A DNA stretch of 64,000 nucleotides from Ectothiorhodospira haloalkaliphila ATCC 51935. GTDB taxonomy: Bacteria > Pseudomonadota > Gammaproteobacteria > Ectothiorhodospirales > Ectothiorhodospiraceae. Positions 37,546 through 47,107 of the stretch are shown here, one piece after another. The first letter of the stretch is position 1. Each line of letters starts with the position of its first letter. The position numbers were made by a program, and so were the translations under genes. The notes below the pieces were generated by a model. It was not told the origin of the DNA. It saw nothing but the letters and a program-made list of their open reading frames with translations, and did not search any database. The stretch is taken from positions 239,402-303,401 of the forward strand of contig NZ_KK214995.1 of NCBI RefSeq assembly GCF_000633935.1, in the 5' to 3' direction.

Positions 37546-37745
37546 AGCGATTTGGCATTCGCATTACCCTGCCCCAGGGTGACACCCTGTCGGCGTCACA
37601 TCTGCTGGGGGAGGGCTGGGAGCATTTTCGCTGGTATGAGACGGCCCAGGAGCGGGATGCGGCCCTTGAAGACATGCAAAATCCCCCGCCGTACTATCGT
37701 CGCGGCGACACGATCACCCAGGTGCTGGAAAAAGTGGAACGCTGA
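37542..37745 (+). CDS. small conserved hypothetical protein
   Basis: 67 residues, starting at GTG (KRFGIRITLPQGDTLSASHLLGEGWEHFRWYET...). GGAGGAG lies 8 bases upstream and the GTGA overlap couples it to the HAD gene. It is charged and soluble, rich in aromatic residues around EHFRWY, with a C-terminal PPPYYRRGDTITQVLEKVER. No family was recognised. It ends 10 bases from convergent tesA; a GCTGACC/GGTCAGC hairpin spans both stop codons. Confidence 0.75.
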   Translation: MKRFGIRITLPQGDTLSASHLLGEGWEHFRWYETAQERDAALEDMQNPPPYYRRGDTITQVLEKVER

Positions 37746-37755
37746 CCAGCTCGGG

Positions 37756-38376
37756 TCAGCCATCCAGTTCCGGTCCCAGCACCTTCCAGACCGTATCCAG
37801 CATCACCGGCTGCGCACTGGCGGTGGGGTGAATGCCGTCGGACTGCATCATCCCTTCCTCCAGCGCCACGCCTTCCAGCAGGAAGGGGACCAGGGGCAGA
37901 TCATGCTCGGCGGCCAGATCGTGATAGATCCGGTGGAACCTCTCGGTGAAATGTCTGCCCAAGTTGGGCGGTACCTGAATGCCCACCAGTAACACCTGGG
38001 CGCCGGCATCCTGGCTGAGGTCAATCATTTCACGGAGATTGCGGGACATCTCCTCCAGCGGGATACGCCGCAGGCCGTCGTTACCTCCCAGGCTCAGAAT
38101 GACCCACTCAGGCTCATGACGCTCCAGCAGCCGGGGCAGGCGGGTCAGGCCACCGCGGGTGGTCTCGCCGCTGATGCTGGCATTGAGTACACGAAAATCC
38201 CGGCCCTGTTCAACCAGGCGGGATTCCAGCAGGGCCACCCAGCCCTGATCCGTGGGCATGCCGTAGGCGGCGCTCAGGCTGTCGCCTATCACCAGCAGGG
38301 TGGGACGCTCATCCGCGACGCTGGCCGTGACCGGCGTCAGGAACAGCAACACAATCAGAAGGAGTCTTGATCTCAT
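37756..38376 (-). CDS. tesA: arylesterase / acyl-CoA thioesterase I (GDSL, SGNH)
   Basis: 206 residues with a signal peptide (LLLIVLLFLTPVTASVA), so periplasmic. Block I is VIGDSLSAAYG with S33 as nucleophile, block II Gly near SGETTRGG, block III SLGGNDGL with its Asn, and block V DGIHPT with Asp and His. E. coli TesA hydrolyses acyl-CoA and esters. The gene diverges from ybbA and their start codons overlap in CATG. Confidence 0.93.
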   Translation of the reverse strand: MRSRLLLIVLLFLTPVTASVADERPTLLVIGDSLSAAYGMPTDQGWVALLESRLVEQGRDFRVLNASISGETTRGGLTRLPRLLERHEPEWVILSLGGNDGLRRIPLEEMSRNLREMIDLSQDAGAQVLLVGIQVPPNLGRHFTERFHRIYHDLAAEHDLPLVPFLLEGVALEEGMMQSDGIHPTASAQPVMLDTVWKVLGPELDG

Positions 38377-39064
38377 GGTCTCTCACTCTCCCGCCCCGGT
38401 GGTTTCCGCGAGCGGTATCGTTAAATCCGTCATGGGCCCGGCCGGAAGATTGTCCATTCTAAAGGGTGTGGACTTGCATGTGGCGCCTGCCGAGGCGGTG
38501 GCCATCCTGGGAGCCTCGGGTTCGGGCAAGTCCACGCTGCTGGGCCTGCTTGCGGGGTTGGATCTCCCCAGCGGGGGAGAAGTTCGCCTGCTGGACCAGG
38601 ATCTTGGCAGGTTGAGTGAGGATGCGCGGGCCGGGTTGCGGGCCGGTCGGGTCGGCTTCGTCTTCCAGTCCTTCCAGCTTCTGCCAGCCCTGACGGCCCT
38701 GGAGAACGTGATGCTCACGCTGGAGCTCTCCGGTCACGAGGGCGATGCCCGTGCCGGGGCCCGGGAAGCTCTGGAGCAGGTGGGTCTGGGTCCACGCCTG
38801 GATCATTACCCCAGTCAACTTTCGGGAGGTGAACAGCAGCGGGTGGCCATCGCCCGCGCCTTCGCCGCCCATCCCCAGGTGCTGTTTGCGGATGAACCCA
38901 CGGGCAATCTGGATCAGCAGACGGGCGATCAGATCATCCAGCTGCTGTTCAACCTGAAATCCGCTTATGGCACGGCCCTGGTGCTGGTCACCCATGACCC
39001 GGATCTGGCCAGCCGCTGTGAACGGCGCTACCGCATCACCGACGGCGTTCTGGGGGCCGCATGA
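38375..39064 (+). CDS. ybbA: ABC transporter ATP-binding protein YbbA
   Basis: 229 residues. Walker [11 protein letters not shown]-loop [17 protein letters not shown], signature LSGGEQQR, Walker [13 protein letters not shown] and H-loop VTHDPDL are all intact. The start MVSHSPAP is preceded 10 bases upstream by AAGGAG, which lies inside tesA on the opposite strand. It overlaps the permease gene by 4 bases. The tesA/ybbA-ybbP layout is the same as in E. coli, where the transporter's cargo is unknown. Confidence 0.93.
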   Translation: MVSHSPAPVVSASGIVKSVMGPAGRLSILKGVDLHVAPAEAVAILGASGSGKSTLLGLLAGLDLPSGGEVRLLDQDLGRLSEDARAGLRAGRVGFVFQSFQLLPALTALENVMLTLELSGHEGDARAGAREALEQVGLGPRLDHYPSQLSGGEQQRVAIARAFAAHPQVLFADEPTGNLDQQTGDQIIQLLFNLKSAYGTALVLVTHDPDLASRCERRYRITDGVLGAA

Positions 39065-41553
39065 ACCGCGCGCTGCGTTACTCCTGGATTTCCCTGGGCC
39101 GCGAATGGCGAGCCGGGGAGTTGCGCATCCTGGCACTGGCCCTGGTGATCGCAGTGGCAGCCGTCACCTCGGTGAGCTTTTTCACCGATCGGGTGCAACG
39201 GGCCATGTCCCTGCAGGCCACGGAACTGTTGGGGGCAGATCTGAGCATCACCTCGCCCCAGCCCATACCCGGTGAATTTGCCCGGGAGGCCCGCGAGCGG
39301 GGTCTGGATACGGCCCGTTACGTGAGCTTCCCCAGCGTGGTGGTGGCCGGTGATGATTCAGAGCTGGCCGAGCTCAAGGCCGTGAGCGATGGCTGGCCCC
39401 TGAGGGGTACAGCCCGCGTGAGCGAGGCGCTCTTTGGTGAGGAGCAGGAGACCCGGTCCGTGCCCGGGTCCGGCGAGGCCTGGGTGGAGGCACGCTTGCT
39501 GCAATTGCTGGAGCTGTCCGTGGGTGACAGCCTGGAGGTGGGCGAGATCTCGCTGTCCATCACCCGGGTGCTCACCTACGAGCCGGACCGGGGCGGGGAC
39601 CTTTTCCAGTTGGCGCCGCGATTGATGCTCAACGTGGAGGACCTGGAAGCCACCGGGCTGATCGTTCCCGGCAGCCGGGTGAATCATCGTTTCCTGGTGG
39701 CCGGGGATGAGGCTGCCATCAACCGCTACCGGGAATGGGCCTCTGCGGAGCTGGCCGAGAACCAACGCCTGGAAACCGTGGCCGACGCCCAACCCGCCCT
39801 GCGCAATGCCATTGCCCGGGGCGAACAGTTTCTGAGCCTGGCCGCCCTGGTGGCGGTACTACTGGCCGGGGGCGCGGTGGCGGTCGCGGCGCGTCATTAC
39901 AGCGACCGGCAATCGGATACCAGCGCGGTCATGCGTTGCCTGGGGGCGTCGCGACGCTTCGTCCTGCAGGTGTTCACCCTGCGACTGCTCTGGCTGGCCT
40001 TGCTGGCCAGCACCGTCGGCCTGGTGCTGGGTTTCGCGGCACAGGGCGTGCTGGCCTGGCTGCTGTCGGGCTGGTTTGCCACCGAGCTGCCGCTGCCCTC
40101 CCTGTGGCCGGTATTCACCGGCATGGGGGTGGGCTTGATCACGGCACTGGGATTCGGCCTGCCGGCCTTGCTGCGCATCGGCCAGGTGCCGCCACTGCGG
40201 GTGCTGCGTCGGGATCTGGGTGCCCCTCCACCCGCCATGTGGCTGGTCCTGGGGCTGGCCATGCTCACGCTGGGTGTGCTGCTGCTGTGGCAGGCCGGGG
40301 ATGTGCGCCTGGCGGGTTTCGTGCTCGGCGGCGCGGCCGTGACCGTTGCCGTGCTCTGGCTGGCGGCGCTGCTCCTGGTCAAGGCCCTCACGCCCCTGCG
40401 CAGCCGGGGCGGGGTGGCCCTGCGCTTTGGCCTGGCCAATCTCTCCCGGCGTGGTGCTCTGAGCGCCGTGCAGCTCTCCGCCTTCGGTCTGGGCATCATG
40501 GCGCTGCTGCTGCTGGCCCTGGTACGTGTGGACTTGCTCTCGGAATGGGAGGGCAGCCTGCCCGAGGGGGCGCCCAATCACTTCATGATCAATGTCCAGC
40601 CGGATCAGGTGGAACCCCTGCAGGCCCTGTTCGAGCGCCATGGCATGGAGAGACCCGAGTATTACCCCATGATCCGGGGGCGGCTCTCGGCCATGAACGA
40701 CGCACCGGTTCGCCCGGAGGACTACACCAACCCCAGGGCCGAGCGTCTGGTGACAAGGGAGTTCAATCTCTCTTTTGCCGGGGACCTGCAGCCGGGTAAC
40801 CGCGTGGTGGCGGGGCAGTGGTGGGACCCGGAGGACCCGGAACCGGGCTTCTCCGTGGAGGAAGGTCTGGCCGAGACCCTGGGGATCGAACTGGGGGACG
40901 TCCTGGAGTTCAGCATCGCCGGTGAACGGGTGCGGGCACCGGTGACCAACCTGCGCGGCGTGGAATGGGATTCCTTCAACGTCAATTTCTTTGTGCTCTC
41001 GTCGCCAGGGGTGCTGGAGGATTTTCCGGCCACCTACATCACCAGCTTCCACATGGATGAGGCAGGTCAGCGCATGCTGACCGAGGCAGTGCGCCAGTTC
41101 CCCAGCATCACCGTGCTGGATGTGAGGGCCCTCATGCAGCAGGTACGTGACATCATCGACCGGGCCAGCCTGGCGGTGGAATACGTCTTTCTGTTCACCC
41201 TGGCTGCCGGTGTGACGGTGTTGTTCGCCGCCATCCATGCCACCCGCGACCTGCGCCGCCGGGAGAGCGCCGTGCTGCGCACCCTGGGGGCCAGCCGTAA
41301 ACAGATACTGGCAGGCCTGCTGGCGGAGTTCATGGTCATGGGGGCGCTGGCCGGGCTGCTGGCGAGCGCGGGAGCCAGTGCCGTCGGTATCGTGCTGGCC
41401 CGTGAGATCTTCGATCTACCCTACACGGTGAATCCCGTGCTGTGGTTGGCGGGTGTGGGGGGCGGCGCCCTGGGGGTGGGGCTGGCCGGTTGGCTGGGTG
41501 CCCGTTCCGTTCTGCGCCAGCCGCCGTTGCTGACGTTGCGCCAGGTGGGGTGA
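39061..41553 (+). CDS. ybbP: ABC transporter permease YbbP
   Basis: 830 residues. A helix near 20-45 anchors a periplasmic MacB-like domain. Three FtsX helices follow (about 260-380), then a central hydrophobic pair, a second periplasmic domain, and a final triplet (about 705-820) with FAAIHATRDLRRRESAVLRTLGASRKQILAG. Both halves resemble the AttF/G-type permease at 30052 but the two genes are distinct. It probably exports or extracts a lipid or lipoprotein with YbbA. Confidence 0.92.
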   Translation: MNRALRYSWISLGREWRAGELRILALALVIAVAAVTSVSFFTDRVQRAMSLQATELLGADLSITSPQPIPGEFAREARERGLDTARYVSFPSVVVAGDDSELAELKAVSDGWPLRGTARVSEALFGEEQETRSVPGSGEAWVEARLLQLLELSVGDSLEVGEISLSITRVLTYEPDRGGDLFQLAPRLMLNVEDLEATGLIVPGSRVNHRFLVAGDEAAINRYREWASAELAENQRLETVADAQPALRNAIARGEQFLSLAALVAVLLAGGAVAVAARHYSDRQSDTSAVMRCLGASRRFVLQVFTLRLLWLALLASTVGLVLGFAAQGVLAWLLSGWFATELPLPSLWPVFTGMGVGLITALGFGLPALLRIGQVPPLRVLRRDLGAPPPAMWLVLGLAMLTLGVLLLWQAGDVRLAGFVLGGAAVTVAVLWLAALLLVKALTPLRSRGGVALRFGLANLSRRGALSAVQLSAFGLGIMALLLLALVRVDLLSEWEGSLPEGAPNHFMINVQPDQVEPLQALFERHGMERPEYYPMIRGRLSAMNDAPVRPEDYTNPRAERLVTREFNLSFAGDLQPGNRVVAGQWWDPEDPEPGFSVEEGLAETLGIELGDVLEFSIAGERVRAPVTNLRGVEWDSFNVNFFVLSSPGVLEDFPATYITSFHMDEAGQRMLTEAVRQFPSITVLDVRALMQQVRDIIDRASLAVEYVFLFTLAAGVTVLFAAIHATRDLRRRESAVLRTLGASRKQILAGLLAEFMVMGALAGLLASAGASAVGIVLAREIFDLPYTVNPVLWLAGVGGGALGVGLAGWLGARSVLRQPPLLTLRQVG

Positions 41554-41601
41554 GCGGGCCCCATCGCCCGTCGCGCCCAATGCCGGATATACTCTGCGCC
41601 C

Positions 41602-43776
41602 ATGCGTCATACCCAATACGACAAGACCCCTCTCGCCCAGCAACCCCAAGAGGCGTTGCTGGAGCGATTTGCGCCCACGGACGGCGCCAACCCCGAGCTT
41701 CGCCTGGGTAAAGCCGTTGCGGATGCCCTGCGGGATCATGAGCGTATCGGCTCACAGCCCCATTGCCTGGACGTGGCCGAGAATCTGCGCGTATTGGGAG
41801 TGGATAACGACACCCTGATCGCTGCCCTGCTGCTGGATGGACATCTGGACGGTTCACTCAGCGACGAGCACATCCGCGAGGAGTTTGGCGATACGGTCGC
41901 CTGTCTGGTGCGCAATGTGCATCTGCTCACCACCTTCAAGCGCTCCGCCAGCCAGGTGGAAAGTACACCGGAACAGGCGGAACGGCTCCGGCGCATGCTG
42001 CTGGCCATGGTGGACGATGTGCGCGCCGTGCTCATCAAGCTGGCCTATCGCCTCCAGCATCTGCGCCTGCTGGCTGTCGAGCCGGATGATCTGGCCCGGG
42101 CCATTGCCCGCGAGACCCTGGAGATCTTTGCACCCCTGGCCAATCGCCTGGGCGTGGCTCAGCTCAAATGGGAAATGGAGGATCTTTCCCTGCGGATTCT
42201 GGAGCCCAAGGAATACCGCCGGATCGCGAAGCTGCTTGAGGAAAGTCGCACGGAAAGAGAGCGTTACATCATGGATTTCACAGAGCACCTCAGGAAGGCG
42301 CTGCGGGAGGAAGACGTCAAGGCGGAAGTGCAGGGGCGACCCAAGCATATCTACAGCATTTGGCGAAAGATGCAGCGCAAGAACCTGGAATTCGAGGACC
42401 TTTATGACCTCAGGGCCGTCCGGGTGATTGTGGACCGACTGTCTACTTGCTACGCCGTGCTGGGCGTGGTGCACAGCACCTGGCCCCATATTCCCAAGGA
42501 GTTCGACGACTATATTGCCAACCCCAAGGATAATGGCTATCAGTCCCTGCACACGGCGGTCATCGGCCCGGAAGGCAAGGTGGTGGAGGTGCAGATCCGC
42601 ACCCACGGCATGAATGAGTTTGCCGAACTGGGGGTGGCAGCCCACTGGCGCTACAAGGAGGGCGGTCGCGAGGATCAGGCCTTGTCACGGGCGATCACAT
42701 CCCTCAGGCGACTTCTTGAAAATCAGGATAACGATCGGGAACTGCTTGAGAATTTTCACTATGAACTGTTCCATGACCGGGTCTTTGTGCTCACGCCCCG
42801 TGGCGATGTGATCGACCTGCCCAAGGGGGCCACCCCTCTGGATTTTGCCTACACCATTCACACCGAGGTGGGACACCACTGCCGGGGTGCGAAGGTGAAT
42901 GGGCGCATCGTGCCGCTTACCTACGAATTGCGTTCCGGGGAGAGGGTGGAGGTACTCACCAGCCAGTCCGGCGGGCCCAGCCGGGACTGGATGAACCCGA
43001 ACATGGGTTTTCTGCGCACTGCCCGGGCCCGGGCCAAGGCGCGCAGTTGGTTCCGGCAACAGGACCACGACAAGAACCTGTCCGAGGGGCGCGCCGTGCT
43101 GGAGCGGGAAGCCCAGCGCCTGGGGGTGAACACGCCGGACATGGATGAACTGATGCGCCGCTTCAAGCAGCCGGGTCGGGATGAGTTGCTGGTGGCCATT
43201 GGTTCCGGAGAGATCACCCCCGCGCAACTGGCTGGCGCCATGCAGGTGCCCATCGAACTCACCCCGGAAGAGACCCTGATGGGTCGCCGTCACCGGCACC
43301 CGCCGCCAGCAGACAAGGCCACCGACAAGGGCATCCGTATTCGGGGTGTGGGCAACCTGCTGACGCAAATGGCCGGTTGTTGCCGGCCGGTACCCGGGGA
43401 CCGGGTGATTGGCTACATCACCCGTGGCAAGGGAGTCACCATCCACCGACGCGACTGCGTGCACATCCTGCGCATGTCCGAGGAAGAGCGTCCGCGCCTC
43501 GTGGAGGTCACCTGGGGCGAGGACACCCAGGCCTACCCGGTCAAGGTCACTGTGGAGGCCTTCGACCGCCAGGGGTTGCTCCGGGACATCACTCAGGTGC
43601 TGGCGAATGAGCGGATCAATGTCCTCTCCGCAGCCACCCAGACCGATCCGGCCGAAAACACCGTCACCATGGATCTCACCCTGGAGATCACCGACACCAC
43701 ACAACTGAGCAAGGTGCTGGACAAGATCGGTGCGGTGGCCAATGTCTTCTCGGTGCGCCGGGTATCCGCCGGCTGA
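41602..43776 (+). CDS. relA: GTP pyrophosphokinase RelA
   Basis: 724 residues. The N-terminal hydrolase-like domain lacks the HDxxED metal site (LLLDGHLDGS instead), as in monofunctional RelA. The synthetase domain (about 240-400) has GRPKHIYSIWRKMQRK and YQSLHTAV. TGS (about 410-470), a CC motif (AGCCRPVPGD) and a C-terminal ACT domain follow. RelA makes (p)ppGpp on ribosomes with uncharged tRNA. There is no Shine-Dalgarno site before the ATG, and a TATACT box ends 8 bases upstream, so a leaderless mRNA is possible. Confidence 0.95.
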   Translation: MRHTQYDKTPLAQQPQEALLERFAPTDGANPELRLGKAVADALRDHERIGSQPHCLDVAENLRVLGVDNDTLIAALLLDGHLDGSLSDEHIREEFGDTVACLVRNVHLLTTFKRSASQVESTPEQAERLRRMLLAMVDDVRAVLIKLAYRLQHLRLLAVEPDDLARAIARETLEIFAPLANRLGVAQLKWEMEDLSLRILEPKEYRRIAKLLEESRTERERYIMDFTEHLRKALREEDVKAEVQGRPKHIYSIWRKMQRKNLEFEDLYDLRAVRVIVDRLSTCYAVLGVVHSTWPHIPKEFDDYIANPKDNGYQSLHTAVIGPEGKVVEVQIRTHGMNEFAELGVAAHWRYKEGGREDQALSRAITSLRRLLENQDNDRELLENFHYELFHDRVFVLTPRGDVIDLPKGATPLDFAYTIHTEVGHHCRGAKVNGRIVPLTYELRSGERVEVLTSQSGGPSRDWMNPNMGFLRTARARAKARSWFRQQDHDKNLSEGRAVLEREAQRLGVNTPDMDELMRRFKQPGRDELLVAIGSGEITPAQLAGAMQVPIELTPEETLMGRRHRHPPPADKATDKGIRIRGVGNLLTQMAGCCRPVPGDRVIGYITRGKGVTIHRRDCVHILRMSEEERPRLVEVTWGEDTQAYPVKVTVEAFDRQGLLRDITQVLANERINVLSAATQTDPAENTVTMDLTLEITDTTQLSKVLDKIGAVANVFSVRRVSAG

Positions 43777-43809
43777 TCGGCCGAATCGACCAACCATGAG
43801 GTGTTCCAC

Positions 43810-44406
43810 ATGACCACGCCCTTGAGCGCCCTGCGAGGCATCCTGCCGCTGTGGGTTCTGGTGGTTCTGGCCACCGGCTGTGCCGGTATGCCCGATATGC
43901 GTCCGCCAGCGCCCACCCCCACTGATCCCCCACACGCGCAGGTGCCCGCACCCGAGCCGGTTCCCGAACCGCAACCCCGGGTCGAGCCCACGCCGGAAAC
44001 CAGTCGCGTACCGGCGCCCTCCATTGCCCGACAGGAACCTGCACGTGAGGAACGGACCAGGACACAACAGCCGCCAGCCGTGCTGGCCCTGGCCAGTGAC
44101 GCGGATGAGCGGATGGCGCGGGGCGATGCCGATGGCGCCGCCGCTGCACTGGAGCGGGCCCTGCGCATCGCCCCCGATGACGCCCGCCTGTGGCAGCGTC
44201 TGGCGGCCGTGCGGCTGGAACAGGGGCAACCGGAGCAGGCCGTGAATCTGGCGGGACGCTCCAATACTCTGGCCCGTGGGGATCAGGCATTGCAGGCCCG
44301 CAACTGGCGCATCATTGCCGAGGCACGACGGCGCATGGGGGATCATGCCGGAGCCAATGCAGCCGAAGAACGGGCCCGCTCCCTGGCCCCGGGAGAACTG
44401 GGTTGA
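43810..44406 (+). CDS. TPR-containing lipoprotein
   Basis: 198 residues. Lipobox VLATGC marks an outer- or inner-membrane lipoprotein. A Pro-rich spacer of about 60 residues is followed by two to three TPR-like helix pairs (DADGAAAALERALRIAPDDARLWQRLAAVRLEQGQPEQAVNLAGRS). GAGGTG lies 6 bases before the ATG; a GTG three codons upstream is an alternative. The function is unknown, but similar proteins precede yoaA in some gammaproteobacteria. The stop overlaps yoaA's TTG. Confidence 0.82.
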   Translation: MTTPLSALRGILPLWVLVVLATGCAGMPDMRPPAPTPTDPPHAQVPAPEPVPEPQPRVEPTPETSRVPAPSIARQEPAREERTRTQQPPAVLALASDADERMARGDADGAAAALERALRIAPDDARLWQRLAAVRLEQGQPEQAVNLAGRSNTLARGDQALQARNWRIIAEARRRMGDHAGANAAEERARSLAPGELG

Positions 44407-46349
44407 GTCAGGACTGCGAGCACGTACTGGGAGACGACGGCCCCCTGGCCCGGGCGCTTGAGGATTTTCATCCGCGTCAGGCCCAGCAGGATATGGCCCA
44501 GGCCGTGGCCGAGGCCATGCAGGCACAGGCCACCCTGGTGGTGGAGGCAGGAACCGGCGTGGGCAAGACCTTCGGCTACCTGGTGCCTGCACTGCTCGAT
44601 GGTGGCAAGGTGATCATCTCCACCGGGACCCGCAACCTTCAGGATCAGCTCTATCACAAGGACCTGCCCCTGGTGGCCGGTGCCCTGGGCGTCTCCCCGC
44701 GAACAGCCCTGCTCAAGGGGCGGAGCAACTACCTCTGCCCGCATCGCCTCAACATGACCCTGGCGGAGGGTCGAATGCTGGAGCCTCGCCTGGTGGAGCC
44801 CCTGCGCAGGGTGCAGGCCTGGGCGGACAAGACCCGCCATGGTGACATCGCCGAACTCACCGACCTGGGTGAGGATGCCGAGATCTGGCCCCGGGTGACG
44901 TCCACCGTGGACAATTGCCTGGGTCAGGACTGTCCTGAATACGCCGCCTGTCATGTGGTACAGGCGCGCCGCCGAGCCCAGGAGGCCGAGGTGGTGGTGG
45001 TCAATCATCACCTGTTGTTCGCCGATCTGGCCCTGCGTGGCGAGGGCTTTGGCGAACTGTTGCCCTCGGCCAATGCCTTCGTCCTGGATGAAGCCCACCA
45101 GTTGCCGGATGTGGCCGGCAATTTCTTCGGGGTCACTGTGAGTGCGCGGGCGTTGACGGACCTGGCCCGGGACAGCATCGCCGAGCTGCTCAACAATGCT
45201 CCGGACATGGGCGAACTGCGGGATCGGTCCGATGCCCTCACCCAGGCCGTGAAGGCGTTTCGCCTCGCACTGGGGGAAGGGTCGGGCCGCGGGCCATGGG
45301 TGTCACTGGCCACAAAACCTGCCGTGGAGCAGGGACTGGATGACCTGGAAAATCGTCTCACCAGCCTGGCCGACGGACTGGAGGCGGTGGCGGAGCGGGC
45401 CAAGGGCCTGGAGTCCTGCGGGCGTCGCGCCCGGGAACAACTGGAGCGGCTATCGCTGTTTCGCGGCCCTCAGGACAATGCCGTGCAATGGTACGAGGCC
45501 TGGACCCGAAGCTTCAGCCTGCACGTCACGCCCCTGGACGTGGCCGCCCTGTTCAAGGAACACCGTGGCAGCTACCAAAGTGCCTGGATCTTTACCTCCG
45601 CCACCTTGTCGGTGGACGGCGCGTTCGATCATTTCAACCGCCGCATGGGGTTGGAAGATCCGCGCTGCCTGCTTCTGGACAGTCCGTTTGATTATCAGGC
45701 CCATGCCCGATTGTTCCTGCCACCCCGCCTGCCCGAACCCAACGATGGCCGATTCACCGGAGCCCTGGTGGACATGGCCCTGCCGCTGATTCGCGACAAC
45801 CCGGGCGGCACCTTCATGCTGTTCACCAGCCTGAAGGCCCTGCGCGAGGCAGCACAGCGTTTGCGCGACTCACTGGACAGGCCTTTGCTGGTTCAGGGTG
45901 AGGCCTCGCGCAATGTCCTGCTGGAACGTTTCCGGGAGGCTGGCAATGGCGTATTGCTGGGCTCCCACAGCTTTTGGGAGGGGGTGGACGTGCGTGGCAC
46001 CGCGCTCACCTGCGTGATCATTGATCGTCTGCCCTTTGCGGCCCCCGGCGATCCGGTTCTGGAGGCACGCATTGCCCGAATCCGCCACGGGGGAGGCAAT
46101 CCCTTCCGTGATCTACAGCTTCCCCAGGCCGTCATCAGCCTGAAACAGGGTGCCGGCCGGCTGATCCGGGACATCAGTGATCAGGGCGTGCTTGTGCTGT
46201 GTGATCCACGAATCCGTTCAAAGAGTTACGGCAAGACCTTCATCAAGAGTCTGCCACCCATGCAGCCGGTGACCGATGACCGGGACGTGATCCAGTTCCT
46301 CCAGTCCGGCCCGCCCCTTCAGACGTCATCCGAACGAGCCCCCCAGTGA
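44403..46349 (+). CDS. yoaA: ATP-dependent DNA helicase YoaA (DinG family)
   Basis: 648 residues when begun at TTG in a TTGA overlap; E. coli YoaA has 636. Walker A is EAGTGVGKT and the DEAH box is VLDEAHQLPD. Four cysteines (NYLCPHR, DNCLGQDC, AACHVV) form the [4Fe-4S] cluster of XPD-like helicases. Later motifs include SHSFWEGVDVRG and QGAGRLIRD. It unwinds damaged forks 5' to 3'. No ATG lies near the conserved FHPRQAQQDMAQAV start, which supports the TTG. Confidence 0.93.
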   Translation: MSQDCEHVLGDDGPLARALEDFHPRQAQQDMAQAVAEAMQAQATLVVEAGTGVGKTFGYLVPALLDGGKVIISTGTRNLQDQLYHKDLPLVAGALGVSPRTALLKGRSNYLCPHRLNMTLAEGRMLEPRLVEPLRRVQAWADKTRHGDIAELTDLGEDAEIWPRVTSTVDNCLGQDCPEYAACHVVQARRRAQEAEVVVVNHHLLFADLALRGEGFGELLPSANAFVLDEAHQLPDVAGNFFGVTVSARALTDLARDSIAELLNNAPDMGELRDRSDALTQAVKAFRLALGEGSGRGPWVSLATKPAVEQGLDDLENRLTSLADGLEAVAERAKGLESCGRRAREQLERLSLFRGPQDNAVQWYEAWTRSFSLHVTPLDVAALFKEHRGSYQSAWIFTSATLSVDGAFDHFNRRMGLEDPRCLLLDSPFDYQAHARLFLPPRLPEPNDGRFTGALVDMALPLIRDNPGGTFMLFTSLKALREAAQRLRDSLDRPLLVQGEASRNVLLERFREAGNGVLLGSHSFWEGVDVRGTALTCVIIDRLPFAAPGDPVLEARIARIRHGGGNPFRDLQLPQAVISLKQGAGRLIRDISDQGVLVLCDPRIRSKSYGKTFIKSLPPMQPVTDDRDVIQFLQSGPPLQTSSERAPQ

Positions 46350-47107
46350 CCCCCATAACACCCCGCAACCTCCTGGCCATCGAGACCGCTACCGAGGCCT
46401 GTTCGGCCGCCCTGTGGATGGAGGGTCGGATTCATGTGCGCTTTCAGGAGGCACCTCGGGCCCATGCACGGCTGATCCTGCCCATGATGGAGGCGGTGCT
46501 GGCTGAGGGGGGGATCGCCCTGGGGCAACTGGATGCCCTGGCCTTTGGGCGGGGCCCGGGAGCCTTCACGGGTGTGCGGGTGGCCACGGGCGTGATCCAG
46601 GGGGTGGCCTTCGGTGCCGACCTGCCGGTGGTGCCCATCTCCACCCTGGCGGCACTGGCCCAGCAACGGCTGGATGCAGGAAGCAGCCAGGTGCTGGCCG
46701 CCCTGGATGCCCGCATGGGTGAGGTGTACTGGGGTGCGTTCGAGGCCGACGAAGGCGGGCTGGCTGTGCCGGTGGGCAACGAATGCGTCTGCCCGCCTTT
46801 GGCGGTTCCTGAGCCGCCCGATGGGGCTTGGGAACCCATCGGCCGCGGCTGGTCCGCCTGCCAGGAGGCATTGGCCCAACGCCTGGATAGGCGAGCCGAC
46901 GCCCCCTGGGATGATCGCCTGCCCAGTGCCGCGGAAGTGGTGCGCCTGGCGGCACGGGGCCTGGCCCGGGGCGAAGGCGTGCCAGCCGAGCAGGCCCTGC
47001 CGGTCTATCTGAGGGACAAGGTGGCCAATAAACCTCGACAAGTCACGTCGACCGGCAGTGCCGGCGCGTCCCAGGACACTCAGTCATACCAGGACACTCA
47101 GTCATGA
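46346..47107 (+). CDS. tsaB: tRNA threonylcarbamoyladenosine biosynthesis protein TsaB
   Basis: 253 residues from a GTG in GTGA overlap with yoaA. The ASKHA fold motifs LAIETATEACSAALW, LDALAFGRGPGAFTGVRVATG and VLAALDARMGEVYW are typical. TsaB with TsaD and TsaE makes t6A37 in ANN-reading tRNAs. The C-terminal 20 residues are a low-complexity extension, which includes an 18-bp tandem duplication read as QDTQSY. Confidence 0.95.
   Translation: MTPITPRNLLAIETATEACSAALWMEGRIHVRFQEAPRAHARLILPMMEAVLAEGGIALGQLDALAFGRGPGAFTGVRVATGVIQGVAFGADLPVVPISTLAALAQQRLDAGSSQVLAALDARMGEVYWGAFEADEGGLAVPVGNECVCPPLAVPEPPDGAWEPIGRGWSACQEALAQRLDRRADAPWDDRLPSAAEVVRLAARGLARGEGVPAEQALPVYLRDKVANKPRQVTSTGSAGASQDTQSYQDTQS
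47071..47106 (+). repeat. 18-bp tandem duplication at the tsaB/truD junction
   Basis: CCAGGACACTCAGTCATA is followed directly by CCAGGACACTCAGTCATG (17 of 18 identical). Only the second copy carries the truD ATG; both keep the tsaB frame. The AGGAC ribosome-site-like element is therefore present twice. Confidence 0.95.
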
